Of a stretch of DNA of 22,242 bases, positions 1-7,449 are shown in pieces; the stretch's first letter is position 1, and each line of letters starts with the position of its first letter. The DNA is from Tardiphaga sp. (GTDB lineage: Bacteria > Pseudomonadota > Alphaproteobacteria > Rhizobiales > Xanthobacteraceae). The notes beneath the pieces are model-generated. The model worked only from the letters and a program-made list of their open reading frames with translations. It searched no databases and was not told where the DNA came from. The position numbers and the translations under genes are program-made. The stretch is from contig JACMOT010000438.1 in assembly GCA_014377915.1 (NCBI GenBank), forward strand, positions 1-22,242, in the 5' to 3' direction.

Positions 1-458
1 ACGAATATCCCGGCGCCGTGATCATGGTGTCGCATGACCGCTATCTGATCGAGGCCTGCGCCGACCAGTTGTGGATCGTCGCCGACAAGACCGTCACCAA
101 TTTCGACGGCGACCTCAACGATTACCGCCGCATCGTGATGCAGCAGCGTGGCATGCGCGCCAGCTCGCGGGATCGTGCTGCCACCGCCGAAAAGGGCAAC
201 GGCAAGGAAAAGGGCGCGCCGAAGATCAAGGAAAAGAAGCTGCCGCTGAAGCAGCGCGTCGCCGAAGCCGAAACCGAAATGGCCCGCATCACCGGCATCC
301 TCGCCAAGATCGACCTGGCGCTGGCGACGCCGGGCCTGTTCAAGAAAGACCCCAAGCAGGCCGCCCAGCTCAGCAAGGCCCGCTCCGGCGCCGCCGCCGC
401 ACTTGCGCGTGCCGAAGAGACGTGGCTCGCGGTGAGCACGCAGTACGAGAACAGCTGA
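1..458 (+). CDS. ABC-F family ATPase, C-terminal part (partial)
   Basis: The reading frame is open from the left edge (first full codon at base 3) and ends with TGA at 456-458. The visible start, EYPGAVIMVSHDRYLIE, is the Walker B-distal D-loop and H-loop segment of an ABC-F ATPase; the switch histidine is in VSHDRY. It is followed by ADQLWIVADKTVTNFDGDLNDYRR, the usual end of the second nucleotide-binding domain. A lysine-rich linker follows, then a coiled-coil-like tail (about residues 85-150) ending QYENS. ABC-F proteins are soluble, lack membrane domains, and act on the ribosome as translation or antibiotic-protection factors. The subfamily (Uup, EttA or other) cannot be told from this fragment. 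The tail is typical of the longer alphaproteobacterial members. The gene start and first ATPase domain lie outside the window. Confidence 0.9.
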   Translation, partial: EYPGAVIMVSHDRYLIEACADQLWIVADKTVTNFDGDLNDYRRIVMQQRGMRASSRDRAATAEKGNGKEKGAPKIKEKKLPLKQRVAEAETEMARITGILAKIDLALATPGLFKKDPKQAAQLSKARSGAAAALARAEETWLAVSTQYENS

Positions 459-657
459 CCGATAGGCCGCGTTCGAGTTTCAACGGTCGGCTCGTTGTCG
501 AGATCGATACAGATTGGCGGCTTGAATCGACCTGAGACTGGTTACGGCTCGCGTTGTGTCCGCGAAACCTCATGCGTCAATCGCGCCACGGCGTGCGATC
601 GGCAGGGCTGGCGAGCCACGCCCGATAATGATGAGGACTGCGTTTACGCCATAGCCA

Positions 658-984
658 TCAAACGCCGCCAGCGTTCTGCTGCGATCGGATCAGTTTGCCG
701 AGGAGCGCGGCGAGCTGAGCTCGCTCCTGCGCATCCAGGCCACTGACGAGGCGCTGCTGATTTGCGATGTGAGCCGCTACCGTGCGGTCGATCAACGCCA
801 GACCATCGGCCATAAGCGCCACCAACGTTACCCGTTTATCCGCCGGGTTGGGCCTGCGCCCGACCAGTCCGGCATTCTCCAGTCGGTCGATGCGGATGGT
901 GATGCCCCCCGATGAAATCATCGCCGCCTCATAGAGGGCGGTGCGGCCGCTCTGCCGCTGGCTGCTGGAATGCTGCGCCAGCAT
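658..984 (-). pseudogene. MarR-family regulator, N-terminally truncated
   Basis: From about residue 15 the 108-residue product matches the MarR winged helix. TALYEAAMISSGGITIRIDRLE is the recognition-helix region, GLVGRRPNPADKRVTLVAL is the wing, and the rest is the C-terminal dimerisation helices. MarR proteins normally have about 140-170 residues, with two more helices before the part seen here. Those N-terminal dimerisation helices are missing: the first 14 residues (MLAQHSSSQRQSGR) do not look like them, and the frame upstream soon reaches a stop near 1045. MarR similarity stops near 940, just where a transporter-like tail begins on the other strand. I therefore read this as a remnant left by a deletion. 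A short functional protein cannot be excluded. MarR regulators usually control a neighbouring, often divergent, transporter or enzyme gene. Confidence 0.6.
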
Positions 985-1091
985 CTGGCGGACCTCCCCC
1001 CGCCTGGTGGCTGATGGCGGGGTTGTGCCTTGCGCTCGCGCTCATCGCTGCGCGCTTTCGCCCCAGCGACCGCCTCGTCCTCGCCCACTGA
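937..1091 (+). pseudogene. 3' remnant of a polytopic membrane transporter (MFS-like)
   Basis: One plus-strand frame (from 937) reads GGAAALPLAAGMLRQHLADL. A second (codons from about 1002 to the TGA at 1089-1091) reads AWWLMAGLCLALALIAARF, then RPSDRLVLAH. Put together they resemble the last transmembrane helix and basic tail of a major facilitator-type transporter. Joining the frames needs one extra base in the six-cytosine run at 996-1001, so the remnant appears frameshifted as well as lacking almost all of its N-terminal part. The left end abuts the truncated MarR gene on the opposite strand. Membrane-tail character is seen directly; the MFS assignment is inference from helix composition and the common MarR/transporter pairing. 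An EamA-type or other carrier is possible. Confidence 0.4.
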
Positions 1092-1334
1092 TGACAGAAG
1101 CCTTGCAATGGCCTTTTACGACACGGCTGGCCGCACCAATGATTGCATCGGAATTCTTGGGGCGAGCTTCCCCGCCGTGGTGGCTCCCAGCAACGCTTGC
1201 CGGCGCGGCCACTGAAGGCGGTTGCGCCGGCAATTCTTGGAGATGTTCCTTCACGGACGCGGTGCGGCATATTTCGCTCGGCAGATATGGGCACCTTGCG
1301 CATTCTTCCAAGGCTGCAAAAGGCATCGCAGCGA
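1092..1334. other. Non-coding or decayed stretch, nothing recognised
   Basis: These 243 bases lie between the transporter-like tail and the RidA-family gene. Frames are open on both strands, as expected in GC-rich DNA, but none gives a recognisable family, a good ribosome-binding site or a plausible protein. With the remnants on both sides, decay of former coding sequence is the simplest reading. No convincing terminator was seen after the RidA-family gene. Confidence 0.4.
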
Positions 1335-1739
1335 TCACACCGATCCAACCACTGCCACGCAATCGACCTCGACATCGAACGGTCCGGGCCAGGACGGCAC
1401 ATGCATGAAGATGCGTGGCGGCTGACCATTCGCAAAGACGCGGTCATAGACGGTGTTGAAGCGGGCGAAATGCGACGGATTCGGCGTGCAATAGACGTTG
1501 CATTTGATCACGTCGGCCAGCGACGATCCCGCAGCCTCCAGGCATGTCTTCATTTGCTGGAGCACTATTTCGGCCTGCCGCTCGAACGGCATCGGCTTGA
1601 TGTCGCCGGTCTCCGGGTCGAACGGCGGCAGGCCGGACAAGTACACAAAGCCATTGACCACCACCACGGGATAGGTCGCAGGACCGTTGCGGTAGCGCTC
1701 CAGATAGCCTGAAATTGGATCGACGCGAAGTCTTTGCAT
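1335..1739 (-). CDS. RidA/YjgF/UK114-family protein (Rid deaminase family)
   Basis: The product has 134 residues, the normal size for the family (E. coli RidA has 128). RidA proteins are small cytoplasmic trimers; the founding member hydrolyses reactive enamine/imine intermediates made by PLP enzymes. The fold is visible: VVVVNGFVYLSGLPPFDPETGDI (residues 25-47), a helix with QMKTCLEAAGSSLADVIKCNVY (62-83), and a C-terminal PPRIFMHVPSWPGPFDVEVDCVAV. The arginine and glutamate matching E. coli R105 and E120 are present as R109 and E124, so imine hydrolysis is possible. The loops differ from archetypal RidA, so this may be another Rid subgroup. A GAGAG ribosome-binding site lies just before the ATG. 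It is monocistronic by appearance, with a palindrome about 55-72 bases upstream of its start. Confidence 0.85.
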   Translation of the reverse strand: MQRLRVDPISGYLERYRNGPATYPVVVVNGFVYLSGLPPFDPETGDIKPMPFERQAEIVLQQMKTCLEAAGSSLADVIKCNVYCTPNPSHFARFNTVYDRVFANGQPPRIFMHVPSWPGPFDVEVDCVAVVGSV

Positions 1740-1793
1740 GGCGCTCTCTCTGCTGATGACGCGAGGAAGCTAACCGGGAATCGAGCGTCGATG

Positions 1794-1811
1794 GTTCGGC
1801 CGATACCGAAC
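1794..1811. promoter_or_regulatory. Inverted repeat GTTCGG-N6-CCGAAC, candidate operator
   Basis: A perfect 6-bp inverted repeat with a 6-base spacer lies 55-72 bases upstream of the RidA-family start codon, between that gene and the ArsR-like remnant. The size and position fit a site for a dimeric regulator, or part of the RidA promoter. The cognate regulator is unknown. The half-sites could also occur by chance in GC-rich DNA. Confidence 0.3.
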
Positions 1812-1831
1812 TATCATTGCGTTACCATCAT

Positions 1832-1966
1832 TGCCTGCTGACGGCGCGCGGTCCTCTCGCGGGGATCTGGCGCCGCTGTCTCGAACTCGGCTGGGTGGTG
1901 CAGCAGCGTGAGCCGGTGTCGCGCCTGACGGCCGCGGGTCGCGCATGGCTTGCGCACCACCCTTGG
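1832..1966 (+). pseudogene. C-terminal remnant resembling an ArsR-type winged-helix regulator
   Basis: The plus-strand frame reads CLLTARGPLAGIWRRCLELG, then WVVQQREPVSRLTAAGRAWLAHH. This resembles the C-terminal domain of the roughly 220-residue proteobacterial ArsR-type regulators. Their usual pattern there is CLDWTERR-HLAG-LG-AL, a GW motif, then SR-LTPAG. The pattern is visible but degraded, and no N-terminal DNA-binding half exists upstream: only about 90 bases separate it from the RidA start. I read it as a 5'-truncated relic. The frame continues in antisense to the lipoprotein gene, which is a shadow. The family call comes from motif memory and is tentative. Confidence 0.35.
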
Positions 1967-1987
1967 CGTCAATCTGGATTTCGAGGG

Positions 1988-2545
1988 TCAGCCCTGCTGG
2001 GCCTGCGCGCGCTTCTTTGCCTTGGGCCGAGCGGCCTTCGGTTCCGCCACCGGATCCGGTCCGCGCTCGACAACGGTCAAGCGGCCGGCCGTGAAGGTGT
2101 AAATGCCGGCACGGGCACCGCGCGAATAGGTCAGCACCGCGACACGGTCGCCGCGCGGATTGTTCGACAGGCTGACATTGTCAGGCGCACCGGCGCCGCG
2201 CGCCACGTCACATTCGGTATGGCCAAGCGCAACAACGCCCGAATTGCTCGGCGCGCCCGCGGTACCGTCCGCAAGCGCATTGGCATCGCGCGGCGCCATG
2301 CCGGGGCACTGCCCGTCGGCGCTGATCAGATCCTCGGGGCCCACCGCCTTTTCAGGCGACAGCGGCGGCGTCTCGATGGACACGTTCTTGATGAACACCC
2401 GGCCCGGCTTCGAGAACCAGTCAGCGTCCTTCGACAGCAGATCCGACGAAAACATCTCGCTGCCAACGCCCGAGCAACCCGCCAACAATGGCGTGGCCAA
2501 CACCAGTGCGAGCATTCCCGTTCGATAGAATCTGTGTTGTCGCAC
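1988..2545 (-). CDS. Uncharacterised lipoprotein with lipobox
   Basis: The product has about 185 residues from a GTG at 2545, which has a GAG six bases upstream. An in-frame GTG at 2563 would add six residues. The N-terminus is a short basic region (RQHRFYR), a hydrophobic stretch and the lipobox LLAGC, with the cysteine at residue 24, so it should be lipidated and membrane-anchored. The mature part has two more cysteines (GQCPGM and TECDVAR), a conserved-looking segment NNPRGDRVAVLTYSRGARAG, then IYTFTAGRLTVVERGP, and a basic Ala/Lys-rich tail (KAARPKAKKRAQAQQG). I do not recognise a named family and assign no function. It lies 116 bases after holC on the same strand, so it may be read through from pepA-holC or have its own promoter. 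Confidence 0.8.
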   Translation of the reverse strand: MRQHRFYRTGMLALVLATPLLAGCSGVGSEMFSSDLLSKDADWFSKPGRVFIKNVSIETPPLSPEKAVGPEDLISADGQCPGMAPRDANALADGTAGAPSNSGVVALGHTECDVARGAGAPDNVSLSNNPRGDRVAVLTYSRGARAGIYTFTAGRLTVVERGPDPVAEPKAARPKAKKRAQAQQG

Positions 2546-2679
2546 GATCAACTCTATTCCCACTCAGACAGCTAAGCGTCTGTACCAACATCTATTTGCG
2601 GCGCCAGCGTGGCTGACCACCAAATCGCCCCATGGAAAGCTAGGATTATCATTAATTACCGGTGATCGCCACTGCGCCG

Positions 2680-3132
2680 CTAATTTTTACGCTGCCACCG
2701 GCCACGTTCATCCGTCTGCCAGTAAGTCACGGAAAAACCACGTGACTTGCTGTCGGTCCAGGCGGCACGGGCAACTGCCAGCGCCTCGCCGTCATCGCCG
2801 TTGAACACCATGACGACGCGCTCGTAGCTCTCCGCGTCCGGCGGCAGGGTCGCATTGTCCACCAGAAACCGGACCTGGGCCCGATTCGGATTGCCGTCCT
2901 CCGTCGCCAGCACGATTGGCTGCTCGGCGACGTCTTCCACACGCCAGCAGGCGTGTGGAAGAAATGAATCCTCGCGGTAGGTCCACAGATGCGCGTCGAG
3001 CGCGTCGACGCGTTCTTCCGACGTCGACTGCACCACCACCCGCCAGCCGCGCTCGAGCGATTTCTCGAGCAGCGGCGGCAGCACGCTTTCCAGCGTCATG
3101 TTCTGCAGATGGTAGAACAGAACCTCGGTCAT
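2680..3132 (-). CDS. holC: DNA polymerase III chi subunit
   Basis: The 150-residue product begins MTEVLFYHLQNMTLESVLPPLLEKSL, the characteristic start of chi subunits. Further motifs are RVVVQSTSEERVDALDAHLW (about 31-50), the loop YREDSFLPHACW, and QPIVLATEDGNPN. Chi belongs to the clamp-loader complex. With psi it links the loader to single-strand DNA-binding protein on the lagging strand. The length is normal for the family. The start is 9 bases after the pepA stop, and the AGGAAG ribosome-binding site lies at the end of pepA, so the two are almost certainly co-transcribed. The pepA-holC order is the same in E. coli, where valS follows; here valS is absent and a lipoprotein gene follows instead. 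Confidence 0.93.
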   Translation of the reverse strand: MTEVLFYHLQNMTLESVLPPLLEKSLERGWRVVVQSTSEERVDALDAHLWTYREDSFLPHACWRVEDVAEQPIVLATEDGNPNRAQVRFLVDNATLPPDAESYERVVMVFNGDDGEALAVARAAWTDSKSRGFSVTYWQTDERGRWQRKN

Positions 3133-3141
3133 CGCGTCGCG

Positions 3142-4644
3142 TTACTTCCTGGGTTCGTAATAGTCCGCGACCAGCCGCTCCAGCAGCCGGACGCCATAAC
3201 CCGAAGCCCAACTGTGGTTGATCTCGGTCTTCGGCGCGCCCATCGCGGTGCCGGCGATATCGAGATGCGCCCAGGGCGTATCGCCGACAAAGCGCTGCAG
3301 GAACTGGGCGGCGGTGATCGATCCGCCATGGCGGGCACCGGCATTTTTCATGTCGGCAAACTGCGAATCCATCAGCTTGTCGTATTCCGGTCCCATCGGC
3401 ATCCGCCAGACCTTCTCGCCGGTGGCCTGCCCGACCGCATATAGCCGCTCCGACAATTCGTCATTATTCGAGAACAGGCCGGCATGTTCGGTGCCGAGCG
3501 CCACCATGATGGCACCGGTGAGCGTGGCCAGATCGATCATGAATTTCGGCTTGAAAGTCTCTTTGACGTACCAGAGCACGTCGGCGAGCACGAGCCGCCC
3601 TTCGGCATCGGTATTGATGATCTCGATGGTCTGGCCCGACATCGAGGTGACGATGTCGCCTGGTCGCTGCGCGTTGCCGTCGGGCATGTTCTCGACCAGG
3701 CCGATCGCGCCGACGACATTGATCTTGGCCTTGCGGCCAGCCAGCGCGTGCATCAGGCCGACGACGCAAGCGGCGCCGCCCATATCACCCTTCATGTCCT
3801 CCATGGAGCCTGCGCCCTTGATCGAGATGCCGCCGGTGTCGAAGGTGACGCCCTTGCCGACAAAGGCGACCGGCTGCTCCCCCTTCTTGCCGCCGTCCCA
3901 GCGCATGATCACCATCCGACCGGGCTGCACCGAGCCCTGCGAGACACCGAGCAGCGCGCCCATGCCGAGCTTGGTCATCGCCTTGACGTCGAGCACTTCA
4001 ACGACCACGCCGAGCTTCTTCAATTCAGAGGCGCGACGCGCGAATTCGACGGGAAACAGCACGTTTGGCGGCTCGTTGACCAGTTCGCGCGCCAGGATGA
4101 CGCCGTCGACAATGTGGTTGTTCGGCGCAAACGCCTTCTTCGCGGCAGCGACATCGCCGACGGCGAAAGACACGGCGGCGCTGACGGAATCATCCTCGCC
4201 ATCCTTCTTCTTCGTCTTGTAACGATCGAACTTGTAGGCGCGCAGCAGCACGCCCGACGCAATCGAGGCCGCCTGCTCCGGCGCCATCGCGCCGGACGGC
4301 AGTTCAGCTACCACGGTGACGGCGTCGATACCGGCGCGAATTTTTCCCGCCAGCACGCCGCCGAATTTCAGCAGGTCGCTGTCCTTGAGCTCCTCGACCT
4401 TGCCGGTGCCAATCACGAGCAGGCGGGAGGCCTTGAGGCCTTCCGGCGCCAGCAGATCGAGCGTCGAGGCGCTCTTGCCCTTGAACTGGCTGGTCGCGGC
4501 GGCCTTTTTGACCGTCGCGGCGGCATCGCCCAATGCCTTGGCGGTGGCGGCGCCGAATTTTAGCGTATCGTCGCAGAACACCACCAGCATACCACGGGCT
4601 GCAGTGGAAAATGGAACGAAACCGACCTTGACGGCGTCGGACAT
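3142..4644 (-). CDS. pepA: Leucyl aminopeptidase (M17 family)
   Basis: This 500-residue cytosolic metallo-aminopeptidase removes N-terminal residues from peptides and works as a hexamer with two metal ions. The M17 signature [12 protein letters not shown] is at residues 344-355. All ligands and catalytic residues known from E. coli PepA are present with an offset of about six: K264, D269, K276, D287, D346, E348 and the catalytic R350. The N-terminal macro-like domain covers about residues 1-170. The start MSDAVKVGF is fixed by GGAGG eight bases upstream; a possible start five codons earlier would overlap that ribosome-binding site. It is the first gene of a pepA-holC unit, divergent from lptF. 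In E. coli PepA also binds DNA as a regulator; nothing here tests that role. Confidence 0.96.
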   Translation of the reverse strand: MSDAVKVGFVPFSTAARGMLVVFCDDTLKFGAATAKALGDAAATVKKAAATSQFKGKSASTLDLLAPEGLKASRLLVIGTGKVEELKDSDLLKFGGVLAGKIRAGIDAVTVVAELPSGAMAPEQAASIASGVLLRAYKFDRYKTKKKDGEDDSVSAAVSFAVGDVAAAKKAFAPNNHIVDGVILARELVNEPPNVLFPVEFARRASELKKLGVVVEVLDVKAMTKLGMGALLGVSQGSVQPGRMVIMRWDGGKKGEQPVAFVGKGVTFDTGGISIKGAGSMEDMKGDMGGAACVVGLMHALAGRKAKINVVGAIGLVENMPDGNAQRPGDIVTSMSGQTIEIINTDAEGRLVLADVLWYVKETFKPKFMIDLATLTGAIMVALGTEHAGLFSNNDELSERLYAVGQATGEKVWRMPMGPEYDKLMDSQFADMKNAGARHGGSITAAQFLQRFVGDTPWAHLDIAGTAMGAPKTEINHSWASGYGVRLLERLVADYYEPRK

Positions 4645-4652
4645 GGGGAAAT

Positions 4653-4657
4653 CCTCC
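4653..4657 (-). promoter_or_regulatory. pepA Shine-Dalgarno (GGAGG)
   Basis: GGAGG on the minus strand, eight bases before the ATG at 4644. It fixes the start of pepA at MSDAVK and rules out the upstream in-frame ATG at 4659, which would overlap this site. Confidence 0.8.
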
Positions 4658-5176
4658 AAAATAAATATAGGCTGTCGCAGGGGCGGGCGAGAAACCGGTC
4701 AGTGCGGCGGGGTCAGATGTTTTGTTGTCGCCACAGCGGGAGCCGTCAAGGCCGGCGCGGCGTGGAACGCCGTCACCAGGGTAGTTTTGTCGTGTTATGG
4801 TCGTATATCGCCGAACAACCATCCCGAATCGACCGGGGCCGCTCCGCGTTGCGCGGGCCAATCGCCGCCCTTTAATGTTTCGCCTTGTGTCTCGTCATCC
4901 CGTCCGGCCATGGCCGCCGCGAATGTCTGGGTTCCTTGGCTGTACCCGCTACCGGCGGATTGCGAAATGGCCCGGTTTTGGTGGCCCCAGAACCACATCA
5001 GCCCAATATTAACCACAACCGGCGGCGGGACATCGCCCGGCCATTTTGTTGACCAATCAAAGAGATGGTAAATGAGATAGGTATAGCGCCTGAAGACGGC
5101 GGCGTGGCCATGGGGATCCCGCATCGGGATGGACACGCCGGCGACTTGCAGGTCGGGGATGGGATTATTCGGACCG
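4658..5176. other. Divergent pepA/lptF intergenic region
   Basis: About 520 bases separate the pepA ribosome-binding site from the lptF start. No convincing gene is seen. Possible promoter pieces are a minus-strand TATATT (4664-4669) very close to the pepA ribosome-binding site, and a plus-strand TTGACC (5049-5054) without a good -10 box at the right distance. A perfect palindrome GGCCATGGCC sits at 4906-4915. The region presumably carries both promoters, but I cannot place them reliably. It is unusually long for this otherwise tightly packed neighbourhood. Confidence 0.5.
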
Positions 5177-6355
5177 ATGGGGTCGATCGACAGATATATC
5201 TTCCGCACGACGCTGGCGTCGTTTGCGCTGGTCCTGGTCAGCCTGACGGGCGTGATCTGGATCACGCAGGCGTTACGCGGGATCGATCTGATGACGAGCC
5301 AGGGGCAGACCATTCTGACCTTTCTCGGCGTCACCAGCCTCGCGATTCCGGTGCTGGTGCTGATCATCGCGCCGATCGCGCTGATGATCGCGGTGTCGCA
5401 CACCCTCACCAAGCTCGCGACCGATTCGGAAATCATCGTGATGAACGCCGCCGGCCTGTCGCCGCTGCGGCTGTTCCGGCCGTTCTTGTTCGCGACCGGG
5501 GTGGTGGCGCTGCTCGTCGGCTTTATCGGCTCGTACCTGGCCCCGGACGGCATGCGCCGGCTGAAGCGCTGGGACGCCGAGATCACAGCCGACGTGCTGA
5601 CCAATATTCTGCAGCCAGGACGCTTCGCCCAGCTCGATCAAAATCTGACCATCCGCATCAAGGAACGGCAGCCCGGCGGGCTGCTGGTCGGCATCTTCGT
5701 CGATGACCGCCGCGATCCCAAGGAACGCGTCACCATCATCGCCGATCACGGCACGGTACTGAAGAACGATGACGGCTCATTCCTGATTCTCGAGGACGGC
5801 AATCTGCAGCGCTTCGAGATCGGCAAGAACGATCCCGCCATGGTCGCCTTTGGCCGCTACGCCTTCGACATGTCGAAATTCTCCAACCGCAGCAAGGATG
5901 TCACCTATGGCATCCGCGAACGCTATTTGTGGGAATTGATGTCGCCGCCGCCCGACGATCCGATCTATCTGCAGATGCCGCGCCAGTTGAACGCGGAGCT
6001 GCATGACCGCTTCATGGCGCCGATCTACCCGCTGGCGTTCGCGGCGCTCACTTTCGCCTTTCTCGGCTCGCCGCGCACCACGCGGCAAAGCCGCAACTTC
6101 TCGATCGGCAGCGCGATTGCCGCCGTCTTTGGCCTGCGCATGGCCGGCTTTGCCTGCTCGGTGATGGCCGCGAAGTCGGATTATGCCGCGCTGCTGCAAT
6201 ATCTGATGCTGGCTTCGACCATCGGCGTCAGCTTCTGGATTATCGCAGGCGGCATCGTCATCGAACCGCCAGCGGGGTTGATGGAGGCCATCAACCGCTC
6301 CAATGCGCGCCTGCTGCGGCTGGCCCGCTTCGGCAAGCCGCCGGTGGCGACATGA
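5177..6355 (+). CDS. lptF: LPS export ABC transporter permease LptF
   Basis: LptF pairs with LptG and the ATPase LptB in the inner membrane to extract lipopolysaccharide and pass it through LptC and LptA to LptD. The start chosen, MGSIDRYIFRTTL, gives 392 residues and the family's usual opening; in-frame starts at 5129 and 5159 would add residues without a clear ribosome-binding site. Three N-terminal membrane helices (about residues 12-34, 47-74 and 95-122) carry ATDSEIIVMNAAGLSP, the coupling region facing the ATPase. A periplasmic beta-jellyroll domain (about 125-275) and three C-terminal helices follow. The stop overlaps the lptG start by four bases (ATGA), so the two are translationally coupled. 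The lptF/pepA divergence matches E. coli. LptF and LptG are similar; gene order (first of the pair) and the N-terminus support LptF. Confidence 0.93.
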   Translation: MGSIDRYIFRTTLASFALVLVSLTGVIWITQALRGIDLMTSQGQTILTFLGVTSLAIPVLVLIIAPIALMIAVSHTLTKLATDSEIIVMNAAGLSPLRLFRPFLFATGVVALLVGFIGSYLAPDGMRRLKRWDAEITADVLTNILQPGRFAQLDQNLTIRIKERQPGGLLVGIFVDDRRDPKERVTIIADHGTVLKNDDGSFLILEDGNLQRFEIGKNDPAMVAFGRYAFDMSKFSNRSKDVTYGIRERYLWELMSPPPDDPIYLQMPRQLNAELHDRFMAPIYPLAFAALTFAFLGSPRTTRQSRNFSIGSAIAAVFGLRMAGFACSVMAAKSDYAALLQYLMLASTIGVSFWIIAGGIVIEPPAGLMEAINRSNARLLRLARFGKPPVAT

Positions 6356-7449
6356 ACATGATCACCAACACCATCGGGCGGTATTTCGCGGGCCGCTTCC
6401 TGGTCGCCGCGGTCGGCGTTTTCGCCAGCATCTTCATGCTGCTGGTGCTGGTCGATTACATCGAAATGGTGCGCCGGACCTCGGGCCTCGCTTCGGTATC
6501 CGCGATCACCGTGGCGCAGACCTCGCTGTACCGGGTGCCGCAGCTGCTCGAAAAGATGATGCCGTTCTGCATCCTGATCGGCGCCATGACCTGCTACCTC
6601 GCGCTGTCGCGACGGCTGGAACTGGTGGTGGCGCGCGCCGCCGGCGTCTCGGCCTGGCAGTTCATCGCGCCGGCGCTGGCCAGTGCGCTGATCCTCGGCG
6701 TGCTGGCGACGGTGGCCTATAACCCGATGTCGGCCAATCTGCGCGAGCTGTCGAAACAGATGGAAGCCGAGATGTTTGGCGACGCCTCGGGCGGCGGCGT
6801 CCAGGACGCGGCCGGGTTCTGGATCAACCAGGCCAACAGCGAGGGCCAGGCGATCATCAATGCCGCCCGCAGCGAGCAGCAGGGCCTCCGTCTGACCGGG
6901 CTGAGCGTGTTCCGGTTCGACACCAATTCGCAATTCAAGGAGCGTATCGAAGCCCGTGAGGCGCTGCTGGAGCCCGGCCGCTGGCTGTTCAAGTCGGTAC
7001 GCCGCTATTCCCTCGATTCGCCTGTGGTGGAGCAGGACAGCATGTATCTGGCCACTTCTTTGACCTCTGCCCAGGTCCGAAACAGCTTCTCGACCCCCGA
7101 AACAGTGTCATTTTGGCAACTTCCTTCGTATATCAGGTCATCCGAAAGTTCTGGATTTGCAACCGCCGGGTACCGACTTCAGTATCACAAGCTCATTGCA
7201 CAGCCATTTTTGCTGGTCGCAATGGTGATGCTGGCGGCGTCGGTCAGTCTGCGGTTCTTCCGGATGGGCGGCGTCCAGAAAATGGTTTTGAGTGGCGTCG
7301 GGGCAGGCTTTCTGCTCTACGTTTTATCGAAAGTTACGGAAGATTTGAGCAAGGCTGAGTTGATGCATCCGATTGCTGCGGCGTGGCTGCCTGTGTGTGT
7401 GGGCGGCCTGACCGGCTTTTTGGCCTTGTTGTACCTGGAGGATGGGTAG
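6352..7449 (+). CDS. lptG: LPS export ABC transporter permease LptG
   Basis: The 365-residue partner of LptF in the LptB2FG transporter. It begins MNMITNTIGRYFAGRFL, followed by a membrane helix (about 16-38) ending LLVLVDYIEMVRR, as in other LptG proteins. Two more helices (about 60-82 and 99-122) flank SRRLELVVARAAGVSAWQF, the ATPase-contacting region. A periplasmic jellyroll domain (about 130-270) and three C-terminal helices (about 280-362) complete the fold. The ATG overlaps the lptF stop. At the 3' end, GGAGG at 7437-7441 is the ribosome-binding site of lptD, whose TTG directly follows the TAG stop. LptF, LptG and LptD should therefore be made from one message. Confidence 0.93.
   Translation: MNMITNTIGRYFAGRFLVAAVGVFASIFMLLVLVDYIEMVRRTSGLASVSAITVAQTSLYRVPQLLEKMMPFCILIGAMTCYLALSRRLELVVARAAGVSAWQFIAPALASALILGVLATVAYNPMSANLRELSKQMEAEMFGDASGGGVQDAAGFWINQANSEGQAIINAARSEQQGLRLTGLSVFRFDTNSQFKERIEAREALLEPGRWLFKSVRRYSLDSPVVEQDSMYLATSLTSAQVRNSFSTPETVSFWQLPSYIRSSESSGFATAGYRLQYHKLIAQPFLLVAMVMLAASVSLRFFRMGGVQKMVLSGVGAGFLLYVLSKVTEDLSKAELMHPIAAAWLPVCVGGLTGFLALLYLEDG
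7437..7441 (+). promoter_or_regulatory. lptD Shine-Dalgarno (GGAGG) supporting a TTG start
   Basis: GGAGG inside the last codons of lptG, eight bases before a TTG at 7450. The spacing is ideal, so this site favours TTG 7450 as the lptD start over the ATG at 7501, which has only a weaker GGAAG upstream. Confidence 0.6.

Noticed and set aside
3484..4563. Plus-strand open frame of about 360 codons antisense to pepA
   Set aside because: His/Asp/Arg-rich shadow translation without motifs. pepA on the other strand has all catalytic residues.
4664..4669. TATATT as a -10 box for pepA
   Set aside because: Transcription would start at the ribosome-binding site itself, and no good -35 lies at the right distance. 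It was left as a note rather than called.
4906..4915. GGCCATGGCC palindrome in the pepA-lptF gap
   Set aside because: A single ten-base palindrome of GC-rich composition without flanking symmetry or a second copy nearby; expected by chance.
5049..5077. TTGACC as a -35 box for lptF
   Set aside because: At 17-18 bases downstream only ATGAGA/TGAGAT occurs, which is too weak for a call.
5129..5176. Upstream in-frame starts for lptF at 5129 and 5159
   Set aside because: They add residues that do not resemble the family N-terminus and lack a clear ribosome-binding site. MGSIDRYIFR at 5177 matches the usual opening, though its own ribosome-binding site is also weak.
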